Source of the DNA: an uncultured Flavobacteriales bacterium
GTDB taxonomy: Bacteria > Bacteroidota > Bacteroidia > Flavobacteriales_D > Sanyastnellaceae
Assembly (NCBI GenBank): GCA_905478325.1
Contig: CAJQIB010000017.1
Location: 1 to 55,952 of the forward strand
Length of the DNA stretch: 55,952 nucleotides
Reading direction: 5' to 3'
Part shown: piece after piece, positions 1 through 7,796 of the stretch
Layout of the letters: every line of letters begins with the position of its first letter
How positions within the stretch are numbered: the first letter of the stretch is position 1
Translations under genes and position numbers: made by a program
The notes under the pieces: generated by a model
Told to the model about the DNA's origin: nothing
What the model saw: only the letters and a program-made list of their open reading frames with translations
Databases searched by the model: none

Positions 1-511
1 CAACAATGATACCAATGCTTGAGATTACTGCGATGACGCCCCCTAATATTGGCTGCTCAAGTAATACTGCACCTGTTGCAACAACGCTGCCACCCACACC
101 CCACGATACGGCATTGACTGTGTGTTGTCCAGCCCTCCACAAAGGGGGTTTATTCAAAAATTCTAGCTGTTTGGGTGACAACGTGCTATCATAGACATCA
201 CTATTTGTCAAAATTGTAATTGGCTGTGCAGAGTCATCATAGCTAAAATCCACGTCGAACGCACCGTCTCTTAGCTTTAATTCTTTGAACAGAAAATCAG
301 AAATAAGTGCTTCTGCTTCAGCATCTAAAACCCCTATTGCTTTGAGCTCTACACCTACAATACCACTAGCGTTCATTTGATAAAGGAGAAACCCTAATGT
401 TTGGTGTTCCTCTTTATTTTTCATGTACAAAACGTCGTCTGAAAGGAGTAACGTTTGCGCGCTAATCGTAAACGCAAACAAGCACGCGAAAAACGTAAGA
501 ACTAATTTCAT
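1..511 (-). CDS. Secreted/membrane protein of unknown function, 3' end beyond window
   Basis: An open frame of 170 codons runs from an ATG at 511 down to the window edge with no stop, so the C-terminus is missing. The N-terminus (MKLVLTFFACLFAFTISAQ) is a clear signal peptide ending in a typical Bacteroidota S-A-Q cleavage site. The middle is acidic and mixed. The last visible part, about residues 130-170, is rich in Gly, Val, Ile and Ala and looks like one or two membrane helices. This layout (signal peptide, soluble part, C-terminal hydrophobic hairpin) resembles that of the protein at 3840-4541, though I see no clear sequence identity. I do not recognise a family. The plus-strand frame at 6-194 is its shadow. 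Confidence 0.7.
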   Translation of the reverse strand, partial: MKLVLTFFACLFAFTISAQTLLLSDDVLYMKNKEEHQTLGFLLYQMNASGIVGVELKAIGVLDAEAEALISDFLFKELKLRDGAFDVDFSYDDSAQPITILTNSDVYDSTLSPKQLEFLNKPPLWRAGQHTVNAVSWGVGGSVVATGAVLLEQPILGGVIAVISSIGIIV

Positions 512-744
512 TAATTGGATTTTCCGGTAAGATAGAACGAGGGGTGGCCATTGTCAAAAAAGAAGTGAAGGGGCCTCGCCATCCCTGCAAGCTAGCAGAT
601 TTCACCTTTTACACCTCAGACTAAAAGGGGCGGATGTGGCATTCCCGTGGTGACCATTTCCGGATGAAAAACCGAGTCTATGGATCACCTCTTACAACGG
701 CGATGCTGAGCCGTTTGCGGTAGGTTTTCTGGAAGGGCTACCCG

Positions 745-1428
745 TTACTCAGCGTAGTGCCAGTAGGGAAGGATATGGAGGTAGTTGGCGTAATAAGGCC
801 AATCGTTTTCGTCCCAGCCTGATTCAATGTGGATACCATCTTCATCGAGAAACCAACCCTCGGGAAAAGGTAAAGGAGTAGAATTAACGCGCCAGTAACT
901 CGCGTTTCCTCCAAAGAATCCATCTCCGTTGAATCCTAAGGTCGTGAGTTCAGGAAACAAGGTGTAAACGATATAAGCTCCACTTGAACCGTCAAAAGCG
1001 AATTGAAATATCAAGCCGCCACCATAAACTTCTATAGCTGGTTGACCCCATGGCGATGTAGTCATTACAGCCGTCATCCATTCTGCGAAAACATATTCTA
1101 CAATTTCTAAAGTTGGATCAGGACATCCTGGGCTGAAGACTACAGCACTGTCGACAATTTGAAGCTCAATAAATACGGAGTCAATTGTAATATCTCCCGA
1201 AATAACTTGCCCCCACCATTCTTCCAACGGCGTCCCATCATAATCACAAGGCTCAGGCGGCAGACCAAATTGAGTCCCATAGGTTGACAGCAATCCCATC
1301 AAGTCATCTGAACCAATGTATGTGTCGTTGTTAAAGTCAGGGTTCCACGGATATTCGTGAATGGTCGTTCCCTGCGCTCCAGCGGTCATTGCGACCACGA
1401 GCGCGATTAGCGTCATCAAGTGCTTCAT
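745..1428 (-). CDS. Secreted protein with N-terminal dockerin-like calcium loop
   Basis: The ATG at 1428 gives 227 residues. The frame can be extended only to a TTG at 1437, which I consider less likely. Residues 1-20 form a signal peptide (MKHLMTLIALVVAMTAGAQ). Directly after it comes a segment WNPDFNNDTYIGSDDLMGLL, which has the D-x-N-x-D spacing and the following D-L-x-x-L helix of an EF-hand or dockerin half. The same kind of segment follows the signal peptide in the collagen-like protein at 46685-47950 and ends the proteins at 2744, 5066 and 7797. The rest has many aromatic and acidic residues, and no catalytic motif or family is recognised. No T9SS sorting domain is visible at its C-terminus. 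Confidence 0.75.
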   Translation of the reverse strand: MKHLMTLIALVVAMTAGAQGTTIHEYPWNPDFNNDTYIGSDDLMGLLSTYGTQFGLPPEPCDYDGTPLEEWWGQVISGDITIDSVFIELQIVDSAVVFSPGCPDPTLEIVEYVFAEWMTAVMTTSPWGQPAIEVYGGGLIFQFAFDGSSGAYIVYTLFPELTTLGFNGDGFFGGNASYWRVNSTPLPFPEGWFLDEDGIHIESGWDENDWPYYANYLHILPYWHYAE

Positions 1429-1437
1429 TTCAGTCAA

Positions 1438-1746
1438 TTTGGTATTACCAATATAAGAACGGATCAGTCAGGAGCACCTGATTTGAGAAGTAACTAGCCT
1501 AAATCGTGGGCGACAATGTGGGCGACAGAGTAGGTGGGAAATCTGTTTATCAACAGGTTAGGTGGTCGGATTATGATTCCAACGGGACTACACGATGCGC
1601 CTGCAAGTCAATGATTTGCAGGCGTTTTTGTTTTCCAGTCTCCCCATGGTAATCCCGATTTGAGAGTTGTATTGCCGATTTGCTTATTTTAGTCATACCA
1701 AATTGTTAAAAATGAAGCACTCAGTGACGCTTCAATTCAAAGACGC
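1438..1746. other. Gene-free strip between divergent genes
   Basis: I see no gene here. It contains a short direct repeat of GTGGGCGACA (two copies near 1507-1526) and the terminator hairpin at 1598-1624, which points in the plus direction although no complete plus-strand gene precedes it. The strip may be the scar of a lost gene or element. That is inference only. Confidence 0.4.
1598..1634 (+). terminator. Orphan intrinsic terminator
   Basis: A perfect 9-bp stem (CGCCTGCAA with TTGCAGGCG) and a 9-base loop are followed by TTTTTGTTTT. The shape fits a Rho-independent terminator in the plus direction. There is no intact plus-strand gene upstream in the window, so what it ends is unclear. Confidence 0.65.
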
Positions 1747-2496
1747 ATGGCAAAAAGAAGTCTAGGCGAAGCATTCCTCCGAGCGATGGTGCGCCAAGTG
1801 GGAAGAGACGCGGGAAAGGTGATGTCCAACCAAGCCTTTGGCGACGCACATTCCACACCCATCCGGATGGTACGGTCTGCGGATACGTCTCAGCAATATG
1901 CAGGTAAAAGAAGAAGTTACCGACACGACTTGGATCGGGTGGTCAATGGTGATCTTCCATCCACAGTGGGTTCGGCCAAAAAGAAATTGGTAGAACTGGA
2001 GAATGCCATGGAGGATTTCTTGGGTGATCTGATGCCGATTAGCAGCCCTAGAGAAATCCAAGTGATGAAAAGCTGGATGTATAAGAGCCGAGATTTCATT
2101 GAAGATGTTCTCAAGATTGTTGACAAGCCCGATGTCAAGAAATTGGCAGATGAGCTTTTGGAATCTTTTGATGACATCAAAGATCAAGCGAAGAAAAGGG
2201 CCGCAGAATTGGAGTTGCCCGTTCACTATGAATCCCCGTCAAGCATCAAAAATGCCCGTGCGAAAACGTGGGTCGGATTGCTTGCGGCGTTTGGAGGCGC
2301 GGTGGCCTTGGCATCACTTACCGTAGGAGATGGTTTCAATAAGATCGTCCCTTTTGTGGCCTTGGCCATAGTGACCGGCGTTGTGCTGATGATCATGGGG
2401 GCTGTTGAAAAAAGTGCTGTTAATACGAAACGAAGCGAGCACAAGTCGCATGTTGCGAGGGTCCTTGAGATGAAGGAGGCTTTGGGTTCTTGGTGA
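1747..2496 (+). CDS. Membrane protein of unknown function, cytosolic helical domain plus two C-terminal helices
   Basis: It has 249 residues starting at an ATG with no Shine-Dalgarno sequence, as is usual in this phylum. There is no signal peptide. The N-terminal 170 residues are charged and probably helical, with many Lys, Asp and Glu. Two hydrophobic segments follow near residues 178-192 and 199-219, separated by a short loop (VGDGFNKI). A basic tail comes after them. The predicted topology is a cytosolic domain anchored by a helical hairpin. It lies alone between a gene-free strip and the convergent gene ending at 2744. I do not recognise a family. Confidence 0.7.
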   Translation: MAKRSLGEAFLRAMVRQVGRDAGKVMSNQAFGDAHSTPIRMVRSADTSQQYAGKRRSYRHDLDRVVNGDLPSTVGSAKKKLVELENAMEDFLGDLMPISSPREIQVMKSWMYKSRDFIEDVLKIVDKPDVKKLADELLESFDDIKDQAKKRAAELELPVHYESPSSIKNARAKTWVGLLAAFGGAVALASLTVGDGFNKIVPFVALAIVTGVVLMIMGAVEKSAVNTKRSEHKSHVARVLEMKEALGSW

Positions 2497-2743
2497 ATTT
2501 TGGTGCCAAAGCTTTGGAGCAGGTGCAACACGCTCTGATTTCATGATCGATGCATTCATGTTGTTGATGGATTACGTGACTGATTCGTCAATCAATTTTG
2601 ACATGAAATGCAACTGCCTAACGTATGAGTTAACTGAAATTCGTGGCCATAGTTGTTTTGCTTAAGATGTCAAAGTGGCGAGACATCGGAATGAATGACG
2701 GGTGGCGTAGGTCGCGTATTTCCGCAAGATTCAGTGTACTCGC

Positions 2744-3694
2744 TTACTCTCCGCAGCTGTATCCATACGTCTCAAAAAAGAGCAACAAGTCCGTGACGTC
2801 GACCAGTCCGTCGCTGTCAAAATCTGAGGCGCAGGCTGCCGAGTACAGGCACATCCCAGGTACATTGGCTGTCGCATCATAATCGATTCCAAAAGGATCC
2901 ATGCAGCCCAAATACAGGCAGCTTTCGTCAGAAAGTGTGGCATCTGAATCAAAGTTCAAAGCCAGGGTATCTGTACACCCCTCAAATTCACACGAACCAT
3001 CATCTGCCGTGGCATCTGGATTGTAGTTGACACCTGAAGGGTACGTGCATCCGAGGACGTCATCACCTGTGGAAGGATACGCGATGGACACTCCCACGTG
3101 GTTATAACTTTGGTTTTGCATCCCTTCTCCAAATACCTGAAGATTGAATAGTCCGGTCGGAGGGGTCTCGGTTGTCAGTTGAGCGATCAACACGCGCAGG
3201 TCATCTCCTGCTTGGCCCATCGGATCTCCTGCCAACGTGAAAATGGAAGCTCCAATAGAGGAGTTGATCTCAAAGTCTCCTCCCGAATTGAATGAAGAAA
3301 AAGTCGTTTCATTCAGGCCGATGGTATTGGCGAGGCCATTGACTTCATTTGAATTGGCTGCATGCAGCGTGAACCAGGAATCAAAAGCCACTTCAGGGAT
3401 GAATGATACAATGGTTGCGTTAACAGTCCAGCCGAAATCGCCTCCCAACCCCGAATGATAAAATCCCCCGTCAGCATTCACACTCCAAGGTGAGTCGGTG
3501 TCTCCATAAATAGCGGAAATTTCATCCAAAGGGTTCGAGAACTCGGCATAGATCCGGTACGTTTTCCAGCCTTCGAGTCCTTCAATTCCCGTGGTGTCAT
3601 GATCGGCGACCACCTCCCCTACAATTCCAGTAAGCTGTGCAAAGCCTGTGGAACAAAGGAAAATGAAAAGGACCAGGGTAAGGAGTCGATTCAT
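2744..3694 (-). CDS. Secreted GCTD-repeat protein, single-domain relative of the giant at 7797
   Basis: It has 316 residues, with a signal peptide over residues 1-19 (MNRLLTLVLFIFLCSTGFA). Residues about 20-205 match, segment by segment, the large domain that occurs four times in the protein at 7797-14093. Shared features are an opening L/F-T-G-I-x-x-E-V, a Y-R-I-Y-A-x-F strand, a core reading D-S-W-x-T-L, and a closing x-L-I-A-Q-L-T strand. Two or three cysteine-paired repeats (GC-T-x-x..N-Y/F..A-T..D-x-S-C) follow. The C-terminus, ASDFDSDGLVDVTDLLLFF, is a calcium-loop, dockerin-like end. No enzyme motif is present, and a surface or matrix role is inference. It converges on the gene at 1747, with about 250 gene-free bases between. 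Confidence 0.8.
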   Translation of the reverse strand: MNRLLTLVLFIFLCSTGFAQLTGIVGEVVADHDTTGIEGLEGWKTYRIYAEFSNPLDEISAIYGDTDSPWSVNADGGFYHSGLGGDFGWTVNATIVSFIPEVAFDSWFTLHAANSNEVNGLANTIGLNETTFSSFNSGGDFEINSSIGASIFTLAGDPMGQAGDDLRVLIAQLTTETPPTGLFNLQVFGEGMQNQSYNHVGVSIAYPSTGDDVLGCTYPSGVNYNPDATADDGSCEFEGCTDTLALNFDSDATLSDESCLYLGCMDPFGIDYDATANVPGMCLYSAACASDFDSDGLVDVTDLLLFFETYGYSCGE

Positions 3695-3839
3695 AGTTCA
3701 GGTGAATTTGGTGAATTCAACCCCAATGTAGTTTAATTTATCGAATAATAAATGTATTTGAGATGTATAAAGAACCATTTGGTCAACACGGTGTCGCTCG
3801 AAGGCGCAAGCAAAGCCTCTAGTTTATACCTTAAGCCAC

Positions 3840-4541
3840 ATGAAGAACACTCTCATTATTTTATGCTGCCTATTTAGCGTTCAGTCACTCTGGTCTCAAG
3901 ATTCGGTAACAATTTCAAGGGATTCCCTCAAGACCGTTTTGATTCAATTGAAGGCGCTTTCAAAAACTGAAAACATCGACGGAGCTATGGCTCTAATAGC
4001 ATTCTATGAAGTACACAACGTGAAACTTGAAGACCCGTTGCACGGCGAGTTGGTCGTTGAAGATGCCATGAAACGCATCGAAAAGAAACGAGCGAAGCAA
4101 GAGCGAAAGGCTCAGTTTAATGCAGGGAATACATGGTCTGCGAATCCTTATGAAGAAAAGTCAGAGGTCGAGTCGGAGGAAGAAAAGGAGGACGCAGCGA
4201 TCCCTGCGGTCAAGGAAATTCCAGCAACTGATGCAGATGTTTGGAGGGCAAAACCTGAAAAAACAACCGGAGTGTCGTCCAAGGTGAATCAAAACTCGCT
4301 GCTAACAGATCGAACGGATTCGAAAATTCTGCATGCCAAGCTAGTAAAGGTCCAAACCTTGCTATTGGACTCAAGAAGAAACATGTTGCTATCAGGAGCT
4401 AGTTTTGCTGGTGGCCTGATCTTAATTGCCATCGAAGGCTATGCTTTTGCTGCCATTTCGTTCATAGCTATTCCAGTTTTTGCAGTGATCGCTGTTGTGA
4501 AAAAGCACAATGCGATTCGCGCTTTGAGTTCGGTCCAATGA
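3840..4541 (+). CDS. Secreted/membrane protein of unknown function with C-terminal helical hairpin
   Basis: It has 233 residues. A signal peptide (MKNTLIILCCLFSVQSLWSQ) is followed by a charged region. Residues about 80-130 are very rich in Glu and Lys and are probably disordered or coiled. Two hydrophobic helices lie at about residues 182-200 and 203-220, followed by a short basic tail (VVKKHNAIR). The layout resembles the partial gene at the left edge of the window. It is divergent from the gene at 2744 and converges on the lipoprotein gene at 4572 with a gap of 30 bases. I do not recognise a family, and no catalytic motif is visible. Confidence 0.7.
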   Translation: MKNTLIILCCLFSVQSLWSQDSVTISRDSLKTVLIQLKALSKTENIDGAMALIAFYEVHNVKLEDPLHGELVVEDAMKRIEKKRAKQERKAQFNAGNTWSANPYEEKSEVESEEEKEDAAIPAVKEIPATDADVWRAKPEKTTGVSSKVNQNSLLTDRTDSKILHAKLVKVQTLLLDSRRNMLLSGASFAGGLILIAIEGYAFAAISFIAIPVFAVIAVVKKHNAIRALSSVQ

Positions 4542-4571
4542 TGGGAGCGAATCTTCACTAGACCATTGTGT

Positions 4572-5069
4572 CTATGGCGTGTATGTTAATTCGAAATGGG
4601 GTTCTCGGGGTGTGCCATGACACCGGACAATGCGATGAATGGAGTCAGCGAGTAAGATGTAATTTCGGTATGCACCTGTCGAAGCTGACAGTTCACAGTT
4701 AATTCCTAAAGCTGAGCTTTGATCGGTTTTTTGATTGTTGCTGGTGGTTTGCTCAAGGGAATTCCACCGCCCTTGAAATTCCATTATGCGACCATCCTCC
4801 GTTGATTGCGTCAGCGAAGCTCCCCCGTTGGGTTGCAGGATAAAAATGAACGTACTGGACTTGACTTGAGCTTCCTGTCCTTGGATATAAATGACTTGGC
4901 CGTTGGCATCTTTCATAGCATATTCAGGCTGTACACCTTGCCATTGGCCGCTCCATTTAGGAGCCTTAAAAGAGTGTTCTGACTCTGCTGTCGTAGCGCA
5001 TCCAGAGAGAAGGAGGGATCCGATGATAGCAAGCAATGTCCACAATTGGGAGGTGATTGACAGTTTCAT
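4572..5069 (-). CDS. Small lipoprotein of unknown function
   Basis: The ATG at 5069 gives 165 residues and overlaps the TGA stop of the upstream protease gene (ATGA), which favours it over the TTG at 5078. The N-terminus carries a signal peptide with lipobox L-L-S-G-C, so the mature protein should start at that Cys with a lipid anchor. The body holds a W-S-G-Q-W-Q-G segment and then beta-prone segments, resembling small secreted proteins with a lipocalin-like or META-like fold. This is only an impression. Coupling to the protease gene suggests the two are made together. Confidence 0.7.
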   Translation of the reverse strand: MKLSITSQLWTLLAIIGSLLLSGCATTAESEHSFKAPKWSGQWQGVQPEYAMKDANGQVIYIQGQEAQVKSSTFIFILQPNGGASLTQSTEDGRIMEFQGRWNSLEQTTSNNQKTDQSSALGINCELSASTGAYRNYILLADSIHRIVRCHGTPREPHFELTYTP

Positions 5070-7561
5070 TCTGGGCAAGATTCTCCGAATGAACTGAGTA
5101 GAATGAGCAGGTCGCTGACATTCGTCGCGTCATCGCCGTCCACATCCCCAATACAAGGAGGGGTGTCGCATCCGAAGTCGGAAAGTAGAAGCAAAATATC
5201 ACTGACGGCAATGGCGCCGTCGTTGTCCAAATCTGCAGGACAAGTGCTGCAATCGAAGTCACAACTGTCATCGTCGATGGTCGCTGAAGGATCATAGTTG
5301 CAGGCATCCAAGTTGGTGCACCCTTGACACGTCAGATACTCACAGCTGTCATCGTCAATTGTTGCCGTGAAATCAAAATTGCATGCGGAAGGTGCCGTGC
5401 AGCCTTCGCACGTCGTGAATTCACAGGACCCATTGCTCAACGTTGCCCCCGGTGAATAATTACACGCTGTGGCATCGGTGCATCCGTAGCATGTTTCGAG
5501 ATCACAAGAGCCGTCATCTTGGGTGGCTGCGGGATTGTAATTGCATGCCGTTGGTTCCATGCAGCCTGCAGGGTCGACGTCCAAGCAGAGGTCCCACAAC
5601 GAAATGTTGACATTGAAAGAAGCACCTGCGGATCCACTCCAGCCGTTACCGATGCGGATAAACCATGTTCCAATGCCTTCTGGGGCGTTGCCAATGGTCA
5701 CTCCACCGACATACGAACCCGATTCAGTGGATTGCCACGAAGAGGGCCAAAATCCGCTGCTGTTGCAGCCAAAATCCACGTCAAACCCACCGATTTGACG
5801 GCAATTGCCATCCGGTGATTCGATGATGACAGTCAAGTCACTTGCTCGCGTTTGATCTCCTTCAGAATTGATAAAATCCAAATAGACTGTGGCGGCAGCA
5901 ACGTAGCCAAACCCACTCACGGCAATAGAGGTTGTTTCACCCGGAGCCAATTCACCGGCAAGCGGAATGACGGCTTCACAATTGCATGCACCACCAGTGG
6001 GAGAATAAAAGCAGCTGCCGTCATCGATCAGTGAATCTTCGAGGTAGTTGCATGCGACGGGGTCGGTGCAGCCGATGCACGAAGTCCCATCTCCTCCACA
6101 TTCACCGCAAGAGTCTTCAGATGTGCATGAGCCATCGTTGATCTCGGCTTCTGGGTCGTAGTTGCAATAGAAGGGCAACGTACATCCATAGAAATTGCAG
6201 CTAGTAGCGAATTCATCGCAGCTGTCATAGCACGAGCCCTGACCATTGATGAAGGGGATTAACCCCGAATTTTCAACGGTAGGATGAAATTCCAAATTCA
6301 CAGAACCACCTGCGACTGCGTGGCAATAACTCATGATGGTTCCTGTCTGTGCGGTAGGGTTATCGGTGTACCCTGCGCATGAACCTTCAAGGTTGTAGCA
6401 GTTGTCAATGGGGCCACCCGGCCACCCGCACCAGTGGGTGTGGTTCGATCCGAAATTGTGGCCCAATTCGTGCGCCACGACTTGAAGATTCCAGGAGTAG
6501 CTGTTTAAGTTGTAGGACGTCGTATTGCTCAATGCTGAGCTAAAGCCCGTGGCATAGGCATTGCTGCAATTAACGTTCAAGTAGGCAATTCCTCCGGTGC
6601 CTGTATCATTTCTTCGTGTGAGCAAGTGCACTAAATCCCGAGGTCGATTGCTCAATTCTGGGTTGCTCAGCCATTCGGTGCGCAAAGCATCCAGCATGCC
6701 TCCAGCATTGCCTACATAAGTAGCGTACGGGTCTGTGCTTTCCCACACATTGATATAAGAGGCGCTCAAGGTGATCAGGTTGTCCAGCTCGCCTTCGTAA
6801 ATCTCGTTGACTCCAGCAAGCAAGGCGAGCGCCCATTCAACGGTTTGATTGCAGTCGCTTCCAAAGGTGTTGTAGGTGTAGAAATCAATGTCCAATGCCA
6901 CTTCGACGCATGAGGTCATACTGTTTTGATGAGCGTGAGGTGCAGGAAGGTTTGCCGATCGTGTGTCAATCGATTCCAATTCTTCCATGCCGCAAGAAAA
7001 AGGCGTTTCTATGATGGCGTCTGCAACATCAAAGAGGGCGTAGGCGGAAGCCCCGTTGGTTTTACAACGTAAAGCAGCGAGTTCATGCTGCACTCCATTC
7101 ATACGAACGACCCCGTATGCCTGGTCTTTGGAAACAATCAAAGTGCCTCGAACTCCCGCAGTCACAAAGCGGTAAGACAACAATTCAGGTTGATACCGTT
7201 CAATGCGCAATCCCAAGTCGGTCATGTGGCCAATTTCAAGATCATCGGAGTGAACTTGAAAACGATGCAACTCAACCACCACGTGCTCGCCTGAAGGAAA
7301 TGTGAGTGCCCATTCGAAGACATCCGGTCGGATGATGCTGAGCTCTCGAAAAGCGACAGCATTCAGCTCTAAGAAAACAGCGGACTCCTTGTTTGATGTT
7401 GGAGAACACGAAGGGGTTTCGCTGGCAACGGTAAAGAGGGTCAAGGGGGCGTCAAGCTCAATGCAGCCTTGCGCTGTTATTGCATTGTTTGCACTGAAAA
7501 TCCATGCAACACATACCAGAGCGGCCCATACCAGCGGATTCAGATTTGTAGAGTGCCCCAT
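5066..7561 (-). CDS. Secreted M12B-like zinc metalloprotease with P-domain, GCTD repeats and dockerin-like end
   Basis: It has 831 residues with a signal peptide at about 1-30. Residues about 31-210 look like a propeptide. The catalytic domain (about 215-450) holds HELGHNFGSNH at 364-374, the H-E-x-x-H-x-x-x-x-x-H zinc site of metzincins, and a downstream Met-turn (IMSYC, near M410), as in reprolysin-like M12B peptidases. A proprotein-convertase P-like beta domain covers about residues 530-660. About six cysteine-paired repeats flank it, including GCTDPVACNY and GCTDATACNY. The C-terminus has two calcium loops, each followed by a V-S-D-[IL]-L helix, forming a complete dockerin-like pair that ends in S-C-P-E. 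No T9SS domain is visible. A role in degrading extracellular protein is inferred. The substrate is unknown. Confidence 0.9.
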   Translation of the reverse strand: MGHSTNLNPLVWAALVCVAWIFSANNAITAQGCIELDAPLTLFTVASETPSCSPTSNKESAVFLELNAVAFRELSIIRPDVFEWALTFPSGEHVVVELHRFQVHSDDLEIGHMTDLGLRIERYQPELLSYRFVTAGVRGTLIVSKDQAYGVVRMNGVQHELAALRCKTNGASAYALFDVADAIIETPFSCGMEELESIDTRSANLPAPHAHQNSMTSCVEVALDIDFYTYNTFGSDCNQTVEWALALLAGVNEIYEGELDNLITLSASYINVWESTDPYATYVGNAGGMLDALRTEWLSNPELSNRPRDLVHLLTRRNDTGTGGIAYLNVNCSNAYATGFSSALSNTTSYNLNSYSWNLQVVAHELGHNFGSNHTHWCGWPGGPIDNCYNLEGSCAGYTDNPTAQTGTIMSYCHAVAGGSVNLEFHPTVENSGLIPFINGQGSCYDSCDEFATSCNFYGCTLPFYCNYDPEAEINDGSCTSEDSCGECGGDGTSCIGCTDPVACNYLEDSLIDDGSCFYSPTGGACNCEAVIPLAGELAPGETTSIAVSGFGYVAAATVYLDFINSEGDQTRASDLTVIIESPDGNCRQIGGFDVDFGCNSSGFWPSSWQSTESGSYVGGVTIGNAPEGIGTWFIRIGNGWSGSAGASFNVNISLWDLCLDVDPAGCMEPTACNYNPAATQDDGSCDLETCYGCTDATACNYSPGATLSNGSCEFTTCEGCTAPSACNFDFTATIDDDSCEYLTCQGCTNLDACNYDPSATIDDDSCDFDCSTCPADLDNDGAIAVSDILLLLSDFGCDTPPCIGDVDGDDATNVSDLLILLSSFGESCPE

Positions 7562-7764
7562 CGATTTGGATGTAAGTAAGTGGTGAATTTAAGTGGTCCT
7601 GTCTGAAGTTGTGAATTTTCATACTCAAAATGCAACCCTGATGCGAGTCGTTGCGTATGTGCGGTCAGTATTCGAACTCTACAATTCAGTTAACATGGTT
7701 TATTCTCAATCGTCCAAAATAGAAAGTTTTTCGACGTATAGCCAGATTGCATTGATAAATATCG

Positions 7765-7772
7765 TATATTTA
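7765..7772 (+). promoter_or_regulatory. Possible -7 box for the giant repeat protein
   Basis: TATATTTA differs at one base from the Bacteroidota -7 consensus TAnnTTTG and lies 25 bases before the ATG at 7797. A TTG lies 15 bases upstream of it, which is shorter spacing than usual. It is a weak candidate. Confidence 0.3.
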
Positions 7773-7796
7773 ATACTGAATTGGATTCAATCCGCG

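Noticed and set aside
6-194. Plus-strand 62-codon frame at the left edge
   Set aside because: It is opposite a longer minus-strand frame with a signal peptide that runs off the window.
1548-1597. tRNA-like 3' end before the orphan terminator
   Set aside because: A short stretch recalls a T-loop half (GATTCC), but no acceptor, D or anticodon arm can be built.
2504-2515. Palindrome CCAAAGCTTTGG between the convergent genes at 1747 and 2744
   Set aside because: It is short, has no loop and no T-run, so it is not supported as a terminator.
7593-7796. 68-residue N-terminal extension of the giant protein
   Set aside because: It has no conserved features and would bury the signal peptide that starts at 7797. 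A promoter-like box lies within it.
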